Below are positions 14,338 through 23,925 of a DNA stretch of 64,000 bases, piece after piece. The position numbers and the translations under genes were made by a program. Position 1 is the stretch's first letter; each line of letters opens with the position of its first letter. Below the pieces are notes generated by a model. The model saw only the letters and a list, made by a program, of their open reading frames with translations, did no database searches and had not been told where the DNA came from. This DNA comes from Oceanospirillaceae bacterium (GTDB lineage Bacteria; Pseudomonadota; Gammaproteobacteria; Pseudomonadales; Balneatricaceae), in NCBI GenBank assembly GCA_013373085.1, contig JABXIM010000028.1, positions 1 to 64,000 on the forward strand, in the 5' to 3' direction.

Positions 14338-16650
14338 ATGACTGCGATGTACGGCCTCGACCCAAGATACCGGCTTCCCATGGGACTGGCGCTTCTGCTC
14401 TGGCTGTCACTGTCATCGCGGCTCCTGGCCGCACCACCGGATTACACAAACGACATCAAACCCATTCTCGAGCGGCGCTGTGTCGTCTGTCATAGCTGTT
14501 ACGACGCGCCCTGCCAGCTCAAGCTCAATGCCTGGGAGGGACTCGCGCGCGGCGCCCATCGCGACAGAATCTACGACGTCACACGGCTGCTGGCGGCGCC
14601 GCTGACCCGACTGGAGGATGCCGAGGGAGAAGCGGCCTGGCGCGCCAAAGGCTTCCATCCGGTGCTTCCGGACGGCCAAAACGCTGGCGGTCTGATGCTG
14701 AAACTGCTGCAACTCAAGCAACAGCACCCTCTGCCGCCCGGACCGCGTCTGCCCGACAGCTTCGAACTGTCGCTGAATCGCGATCAGCAATGTCCGGCGC
14801 CGGAGGATTTCGCAGACTATGCGCGTGATTACCCGCTCTGGGGCATGCCCTACGGTCTGCCGGCCCTGCCCGCGGAGGAGCAGTCGTTGCTGATTCGCTG
14901 GCTGGAAGCCGGCGCTCCGGGGCAAGCGCCGACCCGGAACATCGACCGCTACGGCGACGCCATCGCCGGCTGGGAACGTTTTTTCAACCAGCCCTCGAAC
15001 AAGGCGCGCCTGATGAGCCGCTACATCTACGAGCACCTCTTCATCGCCAGCCTGCACTTCGACACGGTCGACGATGGCAAATCCGAACGCACCTTTTTCC
15101 GCCTGGTTCGGTCCGAGACGCCACCGGGTCAACCGGTCCGGATGATCGCTACCCGCCGCCCCTACGACCCACCCGGCACGGATCGCGTCTACTACCGGCT
15201 GATACCTGTTCAGGACGCGGGCCTGGCCAAGACCCGGATGCCCTACGCGCTCAATCCGCAACGGCAACAGCGCTGGCAGCAGCTGTTTCTCGATACCGAT
15301 TACCGCGTCGAGCACCTGCCCGGCTACGACCCGGACAGCGCCGCCAATCCCTTCGTCACGTTCGAAGCACTGCCGGTGAACAGCCGTTACCGCTTCATGC
15401 TCGACGAGGCGGGCTTTACCATCCAGGGCTTTATCAAGAGCCCGGTGTGCCGCGGGCAGGTGGCGCTGAACGTGATCAACGATCATTTCTGGGTGTTCTT
15501 CGTCGATCCCGAGCTGCTGCAGGCCGAGGGGGAGGCACACTTTCTCGCCGAGCAGCGCGCCAACCTGCGACTGCCGGCCGAGAGCACGGCCGGTCTGTTA
15601 AACTGGCTACGCTATGCCGAGCACGAAGCCGACTATCTCGAGGCCAAGCGTCGCGCCGTCAAACAGCTGGCCCGCCGCGTACCGCCGTCGCTCGACTACC
15701 TCTGGGACGGTGATGGTGACAATCCCAATGCCAGCCTGACGGTATTTCGGCACTTCGACAGCGCTTCGGTGGTGCGTGGTCTCCTGGGCCAGGCGCCCCA
15801 GAGCGCCTGGCTGATCGGCTATCCGACCCTCGAGCGAATCCACTACCTGCTGGTGGCCGGCTTCGATGTTTACGGCAATGTCGGTCACCAGCTCAGCAGC
15901 CGCATATACATGGACTTTCTGCGCATGGAGTCGGAGTTCAATTTCCTCACCCTACTGCCGCGCGATGCGCGGCAGGCCGCCCGTGATGACTGGTACCGCG
16001 ATGCCGGCGAGCACGTGCGGGACTACCTGTCCCATATCAAGGGTTACCTGTTCGGTCACAAGATGCTCTACAACGGCGACTCGGCTATCAAGTTCAGCAG
16101 CGCCGAGCCGCTGCCGGAACTGTACGGGCTGCTGCGGAACAAGTTCGCGTCCCTGCAGCCGCCCGGCTTCCGCCTCGGGGACAGCCCCGCTCCGCCCGGG
16201 GTCACCGGGTCACTCGAGCGGCTGCAGTCGATGCGTGGCGCCGATCTTGCGATCTTTCCGGAGATTTCCCTAATCCGCATCGACGGCGACGAGGAGCGGC
16301 GCTGGTACTTCACGCTGCTGCATAACAGTGCCCACAGCAACGTCTCGGAGCTCTTCCACGAGCAGGATCGCCGCTTGCCCGAGGAGGACAGCCTGCTATT
16401 GGCAAACGGCGTGCTGGGAGCCTATCCCAACCAGTTCTTCCGCGTCGAAGCCGACAGGATCGACAACTTCGTCGACAGACTGACCGGGGTCGACTCGGAG
16501 AGCGCCTACCGCGAGGTGCTCGATCGTTACGGCATCCGCCGCACCGCCAGCGACTTCTGGCACTACAGCGACCTGCTGTATCTGGATTACCAGCGGCTGC
16601 GGCCGCTCGAAGCCGGGGTACTCGACTATAGCCGGCTGGAAAACCGATAA
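14338..16650 (+). CDS. cti: Fatty acid cis/trans isomerase (periplasmic haem protein)
   Basis: Cti converts cis-unsaturated membrane fatty acids to trans as an emergency response to solvents and heat. The product is about 770 residues, the family length. A hydrophobic signal (GLALLLWLSLSSRLLA) precedes APPDYTNDIKPILERRCVVCH, where C48-V-V-C51-H52 is the cytochrome c-type haem site. CYDAPCQLKLNAWEGL and YLFIASLHF-like segments downstream fit the family. Several in-frame ATGs occur at the 5' end (14293, 14329, 14338, 14380) without a clear ribosome-binding site; 14338 is a compromise. Substrate access is through the periplasmic face of the membrane. Confidence 0.9.
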   Translation: MTAMYGLDPRYRLPMGLALLLWLSLSSRLLAAPPDYTNDIKPILERRCVVCHSCYDAPCQLKLNAWEGLARGAHRDRIYDVTRLLAAPLTRLEDAEGEAAWRAKGFHPVLPDGQNAGGLMLKLLQLKQQHPLPPGPRLPDSFELSLNRDQQCPAPEDFADYARDYPLWGMPYGLPALPAEEQSLLIRWLEAGAPGQAPTRNIDRYGDAIAGWERFFNQPSNKARLMSRYIYEHLFIASLHFDTVDDGKSERTFFRLVRSETPPGQPVRMIATRRPYDPPGTDRVYYRLIPVQDAGLAKTRMPYALNPQRQQRWQQLFLDTDYRVEHLPGYDPDSAANPFVTFEALPVNSRYRFMLDEAGFTIQGFIKSPVCRGQVALNVINDHFWVFFVDPELLQAEGEAHFLAEQRANLRLPAESTAGLLNWLRYAEHEADYLEAKRRAVKQLARRVPPSLDYLWDGDGDNPNASLTVFRHFDSASVVRGLLGQAPQSAWLIGYPTLERIHYLLVAGFDVYGNVGHQLSSRIYMDFLRMESEFNFLTLLPRDARQAARDDWYRDAGEHVRDYLSHIKGYLFGHKMLYNGDSAIKFSSAEPLPELYGLLRNKFASLQPPGFRLGDSPAPPGVTGSLERLQSMRGADLAIFPEISLIRIDGDEERRWYFTLLHNSAHSNVSELFHEQDRRLPEEDSLLLANGVLGAYPNQFFRVEADRIDNFVDRLTGVDSESAYREVLDRYGIRRTASDFWHYSDLLYLDYQRLRPLEAGVLDYSRLENR

Positions 16651-16653
16651 AAA

Positions 16654-16716
16654 ATCCCCGGACGCCTGGGCGGCCGGGGATAATCTGAAGGGGAAAGCGG
16701 CCGGACGAGCCGGCCG
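16654..16716. terminator. Two hairpins between convergent cti and the DegP/DegQ gene
   Basis: ATCCCCGG at 16654-16661 pairs with CCGGGGAT at 16674-16681; on the minus strand it is followed by a T-run, so it can end the protease transcript. A second perfect hairpin, CGGCCGG-ACGAG-CCGGCCG, occupies 16698-16716. Confidence 0.75.
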
Positions 16717-16727
16717 TGAACGGAGAT

Positions 16728-18080
16728 TTAGCGCAGCACCAGGAAGAACACTCCACGACCACGCTGCACCTGCAGCAGCACCTGATCCTTGTCCTTCGCC
16801 AGTGCCTGCTCCACGTCCTCAACGGTCGAGACACTGATACGATTGACGCTCAGCAGCACGTCGCCCGGCCGCAAGCCGCTGGCTGCGGCGCCGGAGGTGC
16901 TGTCCAAACCGGTGATTTTGACGCCGCCATCCGGATTCGGTTCGAGCTCGACGCCCTTCAACAGCGGGTGAATCTCGCTGCCGGCAAGCTTCACCGGCTC
17001 ACCGACCTTGACGTCGAGCTCGCGCTCCTTGCCGTCACGCAGAATCGTCAGCGTTACGGTTTCGCCGATATCGCTGAAGGCGATGCTGTTGCGCAGGTCT
17101 CCGGTGGTGGGGGTCGCACGGCCATTGACGCCGGTGATCAAATCGCCGGATTCGATGCCGGCCTTGTCGGCTTCGGAGTCCTTCTTGACGTCCGTGACCA
17201 GCACGCCGCGCTGACCATTGTCGAGTTTGAACGCCTTGCGCAACGCCGGGTTCATGTCCTGGATGGCAACGCCGATCTGGCCACGCTTGACCTCACCATG
17301 CTCGACGATCTGCTCGAGGCTGGCGCGGGCCATGTTGACCGGGATAGCGAAGCCGATACCGACGTTGCCGCCCCCCGGCGCGATGATGGCGGTATTGATG
17401 CCCACCAGCTCGCCGCGGAGGTTGACCAGCGCACCGCCGGAGTTGCCCGGGTTGATCGAAGCGTCGGTCTGAATGAAGTCCTCGTAACCCTCGATACCGA
17501 GACCGGTGCGGCTCAGCGCACTGACGACACCGGTGGTGATGGTCTGGCCGAGACCGAAGGGGTTGCCGATGGCGACAACGAAATCGCCCACCCGCAGGCT
17601 GTCGGAGTCGGCCATTTTCACCTCGTGCAGGTCGTCGGCCTCGATGCTGAGCACTGCGATATCGACCTCGGGATCGGCACCGACCAGCTCCGCCTCGAAG
17701 GTGCGCCCATCGACCAGAGACACCTGGATCTCGTCGGCCCCCTTGATGACGTGGAAATTGGTGACGATGGTGCCCTCGCCAGCGTCGACGATAACGCCGG
17801 AACCGGCGCTGGCCTGGCGACGTTCGGCGCGCGGTCGCGCCTGCTGCTCCGGGATATTGAAGAAGCGCCGGAAGAAGGGATCGCTGAGCAGCGGATTCTG
17901 CTCACGCTCGTGCTTGGCATAAGTGGCGATATTGACCACCGCCGGGTTGACCTGTTCGAGCATCGGCGCCAGGGACGGCAGCTCCTTGCCCGACGGATCG
18001 CTCATCGGCAGCGCCGCCAGGGCGCCGAACGACAGAGTGGACAGCATCAGTATCAGCAAATAGCGAACTTTTCGTGTCAT
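16728..18080 (-). CDS. degQ: DegP/DegQ (MucD)-family periplasmic serine protease
   Basis: The 450-residue protein has a signal peptide (MTRKVRYLLILMLSTLSFGALA) and a trypsin-like domain with the triad His110 (TNFHVI), Asp140 (DIAVL) and Ser214 (GNSGG). Two PDZ domains follow at about 265-350 and 365-448. It degrades or refolds damaged envelope proteins. The length and short Q-linker fit DegQ/MucD better than the longer E. coli DegP, so the symbol is approximate. An AAGGAG site precedes the ATG. It lies 20 bases downstream of a small HPF-like gene on the same strand. Confidence 0.9.
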   Translation of the reverse strand: MTRKVRYLLILMLSTLSFGALAALPMSDPSGKELPSLAPMLEQVNPAVVNIATYAKHEREQNPLLSDPFFRRFFNIPEQQARPRAERRQASAGSGVIVDAGEGTIVTNFHVIKGADEIQVSLVDGRTFEAELVGADPEVDIAVLSIEADDLHEVKMADSDSLRVGDFVVAIGNPFGLGQTITTGVVSALSRTGLGIEGYEDFIQTDASINPGNSGGALVNLRGELVGINTAIIAPGGGNVGIGFAIPVNMARASLEQIVEHGEVKRGQIGVAIQDMNPALRKAFKLDNGQRGVLVTDVKKDSEADKAGIESGDLITGVNGRATPTTGDLRNSIAFSDIGETVTLTILRDGKERELDVKVGEPVKLAGSEIHPLLKGVELEPNPDGGVKITGLDSTSGAAASGLRPGDVLLSVNRISVSTVEDVEQALAKDKDQVLLQVQRGRGVFFLVLR

Positions 18081-18100
18081 CGCCTTTTCTCCTTGATTGA

Positions 18101-18421
18101 TCAGTCGGCCAGGCCGGCCTGGCCGGCGCCGAGCCCGCGAAAACGGATGAGATCGAACATCTGGTCGAACGCATCCGCCACAGCCGTGCTGATCGAGCCA
18201 TTGTTGGTGTAGATATCGAAAGTCTTGCGCCCCGCCGCGCGCAGCGAAATATGGCACTGGTACAACTTGTTCGCCTGCCCCTGATGAGCCACCTGGTCCA
18301 CCACGATATCGACCCGGGTGACGCGTGGCGCCGCGCGTTCGAGACGCTGCAGGCGGTGGTCGATCTGATCCCGGGCCGCGCCGGGTTTCAGGCCATGACG
18401 AAAAAGTGTCGACGTAATCAT
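18101..18421 (-). CDS. Possible HPF/RaiA-fold (ribosome-associated) small protein
   Basis: The 106-residue product reads RLERAAPRVTRVDIVVDQVAHQ, then YQCHISLRAAGRKTFDIYTN and VADAFDQMFDLIR. This strand-helix order resembles hibernation-promoting-factor domains, in which a conserved AFD precedes the last helix. The match is by pattern, not close, so the call is tentative. An AGGAG site is seven bases before the ATG. It probably shares a transcript with the protease gene 20 bases downstream. Confidence 0.55.
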   Translation of the reverse strand: MITSTLFRHGLKPGAARDQIDHRLQRLERAAPRVTRVDIVVDQVAHQGQANKLYQCHISLRAAGRKTFDIYTNNGSISTAVADAFDQMFDLIRFRGLGAGQAGLAD

Positions 18422-18500
18422 GCACAACTCCTGACGGAATCCGCGCCCAAGCGGACACCGTCTCCTGATAGGGACTAATGGCGTTAAATCGAGGATAGGA

Positions 18501-18794
18501 TCAGGAGAGTGCGTACGGAGGTGCCCGGATCGGGCTGAAAAGCGGTGTCTGCCGGCGGCATGCGCGCGGCAGTGCCGATTCTGGAGCGGCGCGATAGACG
18601 ATGGCAGTGCTTGTGGCCGACACCGGAAGTGCGTTGCCGTCGATGCCGCCGGGCAGTACCGGCTCCGGCACCGACTGCAGCATCATCGCTTCGAGACCGA
18701 CCTGCTGCACCGCGGCTGTCGCCTGCGACCGGTCGGCCGCCTCGACACTCAGCGAGAACAACAGCAATGTCAGACTGTAAAGCAGGGCTTTCAC
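18501..18794 (-). CDS. Hypothetical small exported protein
   Basis: The frame from a GTG at 18794 encodes about 97 residues starting VKALLYSLTLLLFSLSVEA, a plausible signal peptide with cleavage near EAA, followed by a non-repetitive, Pro/Ala-rich tail with two cysteines absent from any motif I know. No convincing ribosome-binding site is visible. High-GC antisense noise cannot be excluded; the signal peptide is the only positive evidence. Confidence 0.35.
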   Translation of the reverse strand: MKALLYSLTLLLFSLSVEAADRSQATAAVQQVGLEAMMLQSVPEPVLPGGIDGNALPVSATSTAIVYRAAPESALPRACRRQTPLFSPIRAPPYALS

Positions 18795-18940
18795 TGTCGA
18801 TACGGCTCCGTGCAGCAGTGCATGGCTTTCGAGTTCGGATGGAAGCGATACCGGCCAGCAGGCCAAATATCGGTTCCGGAATCGGTAGAGTGCCTATTCG
18901 GCAAATAGTTCTGCGACCGTAGCAAATTTACCAGGGTCTT

Positions 18941-18972
18941 TTGAGGTTTGCGGATGCTTCCACAAACCTCAA
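18941..18972. terminator. Hairpin just downstream of mdlB
   Basis: TTGAGGTTTG at 18941-18950 pairs perfectly with CAAACCTCAA at 18963-18972 across a 12-base loop, seven bases past the mdlB stop. It lacks a T-run on the minus strand, so it may stabilise the 3' end rather than terminate alone. Confidence 0.5.
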
Positions 18973-18978
18973 CAGACC

Positions 18979-20760
18979 TTAACGCTCCAGCGCCTCGATC
19001 CGGTGCGCCTGCTGCTGCAATCGATACATCGAGGCATAGATCCCCCGTGGCCCGCGCATCAGTTCCTCGTGACTGCCGGCCTCGACGAATTCGCCGTGAG
19101 ACATCACCAGGATGCGGTCCGCCTGGCGTACGGTGGACAACCGGTGCGCCACCACGATCAGCGTTACCTCACCGTGCAGCTCCGCCAGCGCCTGCTGCAC
19201 CACCTGCTCGGTTTCGCTGTCGACGCTGGACGTGGCTTCGTCCAGCAACAGAATGCGCGGCGCGCCTGCCAGCGCGCGGGCGATGATCAACTGCTGCCGC
19301 TGCCCGGTGGACAGCCGCGTGCCGCGCTCACCGAGCTCGGTCTCGTAGCGCCGTGGCAGCGACTCGATCACCGGGTGCAGATGCGCCTGACGTGCCGCGC
19401 GCTGTATCGCCTCGAACGCCAGGCCACGTCCCATATCGATGTTGTCGCGCACGCTCGCCGCCAGCACGAAGGGCTCCTGCGGAATCAGCCCGATGCCGGC
19501 ACGCAGCGCCGCCTGGCTGTATGCCTGCAACGGCTGGTTATCGATGCGGATGGTGCCGGCACTTGGCTGGTAAAAGTTCAGCAACAGATTGAGCAGCGTA
19601 CTCTTGCCGCTGCCGGTATGCCCGACCACAGCGTAGAAACCACCGGCCGGCACCTCGAGTTCGAGCTGTTTCAGCACCGGTTTGCCCGGGCGGTAATGGA
19701 AATCCACCGCTGCGAAACGCACCGCGCCGGCATGGATCCGCGCACCGCCCCCGGACCAATGCTCCGGGGTTTCCTGTAGTAACTGCTGTACGCGCGCACC
19801 GGCCACCATCGCCTGCTGATAGAGATTGAAGCGCTGGGTGATCTCCGCCAGCGGCTCGGTGAAGCGGCTGAGATAGCTGAGGAAGGCGTACAGCACGCCG
19901 ACCTCTGCAACACCCGCTTCGACCTGCAGGCCGAACCCCCAGACCACCGCGGTCAGCACCAGCACGCTGAGCAGGTCGATGGCCGGGCGCAGCAGCATGG
20001 CACCGGCGCGCACGCTGCGCATCCGCGCGCGATAATAGCGGTCGTTGAGTCCGTCGAAACGGTCGACGAAGGCCTGTTGCCGGTTACAGGCCTGGATCAC
20101 CGGCATGCCACCAATCGATTCGGACACCGCGGCGTTGATATCGGATCGCAGCTCCCGGCTATCGCTGACCGCAGCGCCACTGAGGCGCTGGTAGAGGTAG
20201 ATGACGCCGACGACACTGGGGATCAGCAGCAACGAGATCAGCATCAGCTGCAGATCGAGCAACCCCATCGCCACGACGATGCCGAGCAACAGTACCAGGT
20301 TGGTCAGCACCACCGAGAGGAATTGCACGTAGAGGTCCTTGATCGCCTCGGTATCGTTGGTGATGCGGCTCACCAGTTGCCCGACGATAGCACGGTCGTA
20401 GAACGCCAGCGGCAGACGCAGCACGTGACCGAACACCCGCTTGCGAATATCGAGTACGGCGCCGAGGGCCATCTCGGAAAAGCGCAGCGTCTGGCGGTAG
20501 CGCAGCCAGGCCGCCGCCAGTTGAGTCACCAGGTAGCCGGCGAACAGCAGGCCCAGTGCCCGCGGCTCGAAATGCTCCACCAGCAGATGATCGTCGATGA
20601 AGATCTTGATCAGCACGGGCCCGGCGACGTCGGCGGCGGTGGCCAGCAACAGCAGCAGCAGCGCCCGTGTCAGCAATCCGCGATCACGCAGCACATAGTC
20701 GCCAAGCAGGCGAAAGGCGCCCTGCCGGTCCGCGGCCGCCTGCCCGGATTCAGTGCGCAT
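18979..20760 (-). CDS. mdlB: MdlB-like ABC multidrug exporter subunit
   Basis: The 593-residue half transporter has a six-helix domain (about 20-320) and an ATPase with Walker A GHTGSGKST, a signature that reads LSTGQRQQLIIARALAG and Walker B ILLLDEATSSVD. It is the second gene of a pair and starts inside the 3' end of the first, overlapping by 11 bases. Heterodimeric exporters of this kind (MdlA-MdlB) move amphipathic drugs or lipids out of the inner membrane. The signature sequence is slightly off LSGGQ (Thr for Gly), common in the MdlB partner. Confidence 0.85.
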   Translation of the reverse strand: MRTESGQAAADRQGAFRLLGDYVLRDRGLLTRALLLLLLATAADVAGPVLIKIFIDDHLLVEHFEPRALGLLFAGYLVTQLAAAWLRYRQTLRFSEMALGAVLDIRKRVFGHVLRLPLAFYDRAIVGQLVSRITNDTEAIKDLYVQFLSVVLTNLVLLLGIVVAMGLLDLQLMLISLLLIPSVVGVIYLYQRLSGAAVSDSRELRSDINAAVSESIGGMPVIQACNRQQAFVDRFDGLNDRYYRARMRSVRAGAMLLRPAIDLLSVLVLTAVVWGFGLQVEAGVAEVGVLYAFLSYLSRFTEPLAEITQRFNLYQQAMVAGARVQQLLQETPEHWSGGGARIHAGAVRFAAVDFHYRPGKPVLKQLELEVPAGGFYAVVGHTGSGKSTLLNLLLNFYQPSAGTIRIDNQPLQAYSQAALRAGIGLIPQEPFVLAASVRDNIDMGRGLAFEAIQRAARQAHLHPVIESLPRRYETELGERGTRLSTGQRQQLIIARALAGAPRILLLDEATSSVDSETEQVVQQALAELHGEVTLIVVAHRLSTVRQADRILVMSHGEFVEAGSHEELMRGPRGIYASMYRLQQQAHRIEALER

Positions 20761-22480
20761 CCAGCGTCGCCTCCAGTTTCTGGTAGTTGTACATGCGGCT
20801 GTACCAGCCGTCGCGCGCCATCAGCGTTTCATGGTCACCGCGCTGCATCAGCTGACCGTGGGACAGCACCAGTATCTCGTCGGCATGCTGCAGCGCGGAC
20901 AGCCGGTGGCTGATGATGATGCAACTCTGGCCCCGACGCCCCCGGCGCAGGGCTTCGAGGATCCGCTGTTCGGTCTGCACATCGACCGCTGACAGCGCAT
21001 CGTCGAGCACCAGTACCGGCGCGTCCGACAACAGCGCCCGGGCGATCGCCAGCCGCTGACGCTGACCACCCGACAACGTCAGCCCGCGCTCACCCACCAG
21101 GCTGCGGTAACCATCCGGCAACGCCACTATATCCTCGTGCACGGCGGCCAGGCGCGCCGCCGCCTCGATCTCCTGCAGCGTCGCGCCCGGGCGGCTCAGC
21201 GCGATATTGTCGGCGATGCTGATACTGAACAGAAAGGCGTCCTGCGGCACATAGGCGAACCCCTGTCGCAGCGCCGACAGCTGCAACGCCTGCAGCGGCT
21301 GGCCACCGAAGCGGACCTCTCCCGCGGACCGTTCCCAATAGCGCATCAGCAACTGAACCAGAGTACTCTTGCCAGCGCCGGTGGGACCGGCGATGCCCAG
21401 CACGCCGCCGGCGGGCAGGCCGAACTCGATGCCGAGGAGCGCCGGTGCCCGGCTGTCGGGATAACTGAAATCCAGCCCCTGAACGACGATGTCGGCGCCG
21501 TCGGGGACACGCTCACCGCAGTCGGCGATGCTGTCGGGGGTTTCGAGCAGCGACTCGATGCGGTCGAAGGCGGCGCTGCCGCGTTCGACAATATTCAGCA
21601 GCCAGCCGAACGCGAACATCGGCCAGATCAGCTGCCCGAGATAGAGAATGAAGCTGGCCAGCGCCCCCACCGTCAGCGCCTGCTGCAGAATCAGCCAGGC
21701 GCCGAAGCCGATGCTGAGCGCCATCGCCGCCGCCATGCTGAGGAAAATCACCGGCTCGTACAGCGCCTCGCTGCGGGCCACCCGGTAATTGCTGTCCGCC
21801 GCACACTGCGCGATCTCGGCGAAAGCCGCATCTTCGGCGCCCTCGCGCCCCATCGCCTTGACCAGCCGGATGCCGGCCAGCGCTTCCTGGGTGCGGTCGT
21901 TGAGTCGCGAGAAATGCTCCAGCGCGCGCTGGAACTGGTGGTGCACGCTGCGGGAGATACGGTAGAAGCCCAGTGCCATCAGCGGGAACGGCAGCAGCGC
22001 CACCAGCGTCAGGCGCCAGTCGATCACCACCAGCATCATCAACAGCACCAGCAGCAGCGTCAGGGCGCCGTCGAAACCGGACAGCACCCCTTCGCCGGCG
22101 GCCAGCTCCACGGCATCGATATCGTTGGTCGCCCGCGCCATCAGGTCGCCGGTATTGTGGACGTTGTAGAACGCCTGTCCCTGGCGCGTCAGGCGCTGAT
22201 AGAAACGCAGCCGCAACAGGTTGCCGAGACGGTAGGAGGTGCCGAACAGGACCAGCCGCCAGCCGAAGCGCAGGCCGTACACCGCCAGCCCCAGCGCCAG
22301 CAGCGACAGCAACTGCACGCGAGCCTCGCCAGCGCCCGAAACCAGTGCATCGATGGCGCGGCCGATCAGCCAGGGCACCGCCATATTGAGCACGGCAACG
22401 CCCGCCAGCATCAGCAATGCCAGGGTGTAGGTACGCCAGTGCTGGCGGAAAAACCAGCCCAGTTTGAGAAAAAGTGTCAT
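20750..22480 (-). CDS. mdlA: MdlA-like ABC multidrug exporter subunit
   Basis: The 576-residue product starts MTLFLKLGWFFRQHWRTYTL and closely recalls E. coli MdlA: it shares FGTSYRL, GDLMARATNDIDAVE.AAGEGVL, NDRTQEAL, WLLNIVERGSAAFDRI and the ending YNYQKLEATLDAH. Walker A is GPTGAGKST, the signature LSGGQRQRLAIARALL and Walker B VLVLDDALSAVD, with Asp in place of the catalytic Glu, as in E. coli MdlA as I recall it. MdlA and MdlB together form the exporter. An in-frame ATG at 22525 would add 15 residues but has no family support. Confidence 0.88.
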   Translation of the reverse strand: MTLFLKLGWFFRQHWRTYTLALLMLAGVAVLNMAVPWLIGRAIDALVSGAGEARVQLLSLLALGLAVYGLRFGWRLVLFGTSYRLGNLLRLRFYQRLTRQGQAFYNVHNTGDLMARATNDIDAVELAAGEGVLSGFDGALTLLLVLLMMLVVIDWRLTLVALLPFPLMALGFYRISRSVHHQFQRALEHFSRLNDRTQEALAGIRLVKAMGREGAEDAAFAEIAQCAADSNYRVARSEALYEPVIFLSMAAAMALSIGFGAWLILQQALTVGALASFILYLGQLIWPMFAFGWLLNIVERGSAAFDRIESLLETPDSIADCGERVPDGADIVVQGLDFSYPDSRAPALLGIEFGLPAGGVLGIAGPTGAGKSTLVQLLMRYWERSAGEVRFGGQPLQALQLSALRQGFAYVPQDAFLFSISIADNIALSRPGATLQEIEAAARLAAVHEDIVALPDGYRSLVGERGLTLSGGQRQRLAIARALLSDAPVLVLDDALSAVDVQTEQRILEALRRGRRGQSCIIISHRLSALQHADEILVLSHGQLMQRGDHETLMARDGWYSRMYNYQKLEATLDAH

Positions 22481-22529
22481 TGAGGGGCAGCAGACGGTTG
22501 CGGGTTGAGAGTTAACAGAGGCCATTATC

Positions 22530-22753
22530 GTAGGATGGGCGGAGCCGCCTGTGAACTACTCTGACCAGATAGCACCTTTTTCGTGGCGGCGTACCCCATC
22601 ATCAACGCCCTGGTATCGGTCAGCAGATGCGCCGGAAGACCCGGAATCAAGCGCCGATGTTCGTTATATTGCCGATAGACACCAAGATAGGTTGCGCCGC
22701 TTCAGCGCCACACAGCCCATTTCGACGTACCGATGCGGCTCCACCCATCCAAC
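22530..22753. repeat. 224-bp element with 19-bp terminal inverted repeats
   Basis: GTAGGATGGGCGGAGCCGC at 22530-22548 matches the complement of GCGGCTCCACCCATCCAAC at 22735-22753 in 17 of 19 positions. No reading frame inside is convincing. A further GTACCCCATCATC at about 22591 suggests a composite of two shorter elements. It fills the gap between the mdlAB operon and the AttH-like gene and resembles a miniature mobile element or REP-like repeat. Confidence 0.6.
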
Positions 22754-22767
22754 AATTCCGTTGTCTA

Positions 22768-23925
22768 TTAGCGGTCATCGTTTCCCGAGTCTCCGTAGCC
22801 GGTCATCTCCAGATAGCCTTCGCCATCCTGGCTGCCGCTGACCACCACCGGTCCCTCCCAATACCTGAGGCGACCGGCGTTCCAGTAGTCCCCTGACCAG
22901 GAGGTGATCACGAGATCGAGCCCGGCGGCCGGCATTTCGAGCCGCCAGCCGACCGGCACCCGGCCGAAACGGCTGTCGCGAAACTCCTGCGGCGTCAGTC
23001 GATAATCAGACGCCTGCAACGTCCGATAGCGGCCATCGGCCTCGATCAGGGTACCGGTATGGTAGGTCTCGTCCCCACGGATGCGAAACAGCATCAGGTG
23101 GCGGCCGTCGTCGAGGTGCAGCGACAGCCAGTCCCAGCCCTGCTGATCCGGCAGCAGGTACTGGCTGCTCCATTCACGGTCGAACCAGCCCTGCCCCGTC
23201 ACGGCCAGCCGCCGGCCCTCCACCTCGACGCTCCCGTTGATGGCAAGCGACGGATAGCTGAAATACATCGAGCCGCCGCCCCCGGCCGACTTGGCGCTGA
23301 AGCCGTCGTCGCCATGGAGCACCACCGGCAGCAGGGGTTGCAGCTTGAGGGCGTAGGCGAAATCGCGGGCCCGGGTCGACAGCGCCCAGCCTCCGTCCGG
23401 CTGCTGCGCCAGTTCCCAGTCGTCGAGCCAGGCCCGGAACGGCGTAGACTGCGCGCCGGCCTGTCCGCTACCGCCGCGGGCCCAGCGGGCGTCGAAGCGG
23501 TGTTCACCCGGCTGACTCAGCGCCGCGTGAGCCAGCCAGACCTCGTCGCGACGCCAGCCCGGCGGCCGCCCGTCGTAGGGACCGGGTCGCAGACCGATAC
23601 GGAACAGCGTCCACTGCACGCCGAAGGCGCTGCCGTCAGCCGCCTGCAGGTTGGCGGTCAGATACCACCACTCGAGCCGGAAGCGCCGGTGGGCGCCGAG
23701 ATCGTCCGGCAGCTGGACGCCCATGCCAGGGGCTGCCTGCCGGAAGCCCTCGCCGTCGCCGCTCAGCGTCGCCACCGCTTCATCGCGCCCGTCATCCTGC
23801 CCACAGCCCAGCAGCAAGACCGCCACCAGCAACCACCCAAATGACCTCGGTTTGCGTAGTGTGGCATGAGCCGGAAAGGCGAATTCCACCGCCACACTCG
23901 GCCACTTCGTGATCGGCCTATTCAT
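22768..23925 (-). CDS. AttH-like (CrtC-type lipocalin fold) lipoprotein
   Basis: The 385-residue protein carries a lipobox LLLGC with Cys41, so it should be lipid-anchored in the envelope; the signal region is unusually long at its N-terminus. RFRLEWWYLTANLQAADGSAFG and GWDWLSLHLDDGRHLMLFRIRG are typical of the AttH/carotenoid-hydratase-like two-lipocalin domain, which in other proteobacteria accompanies an ABC transporter. Enzymatic activity is not established. It is the last gene of a three-gene operon and overlaps the permease by eight bases. Confidence 0.75.
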   Translation of the reverse strand: MNRPITKWPSVAVEFAFPAHATLRKPRSFGWLLVAVLLLGCGQDDGRDEAVATLSGDGEGFRQAAPGMGVQLPDDLGAHRRFRLEWWYLTANLQAADGSAFGVQWTLFRIGLRPGPYDGRPPGWRRDEVWLAHAALSQPGEHRFDARWARGGSGQAGAQSTPFRAWLDDWELAQQPDGGWALSTRARDFAYALKLQPLLPVVLHGDDGFSAKSAGGGGSMYFSYPSLAINGSVEVEGRRLAVTGQGWFDREWSSQYLLPDQQGWDWLSLHLDDGRHLMLFRIRGDETYHTGTLIEADGRYRTLQASDYRLTPQEFRDSRFGRVPVGWRLEMPAAGLDLVITSWSGDYWNAGRLRYWEGPVVVSGSQDGEGYLEMTGYGDSGNDDR

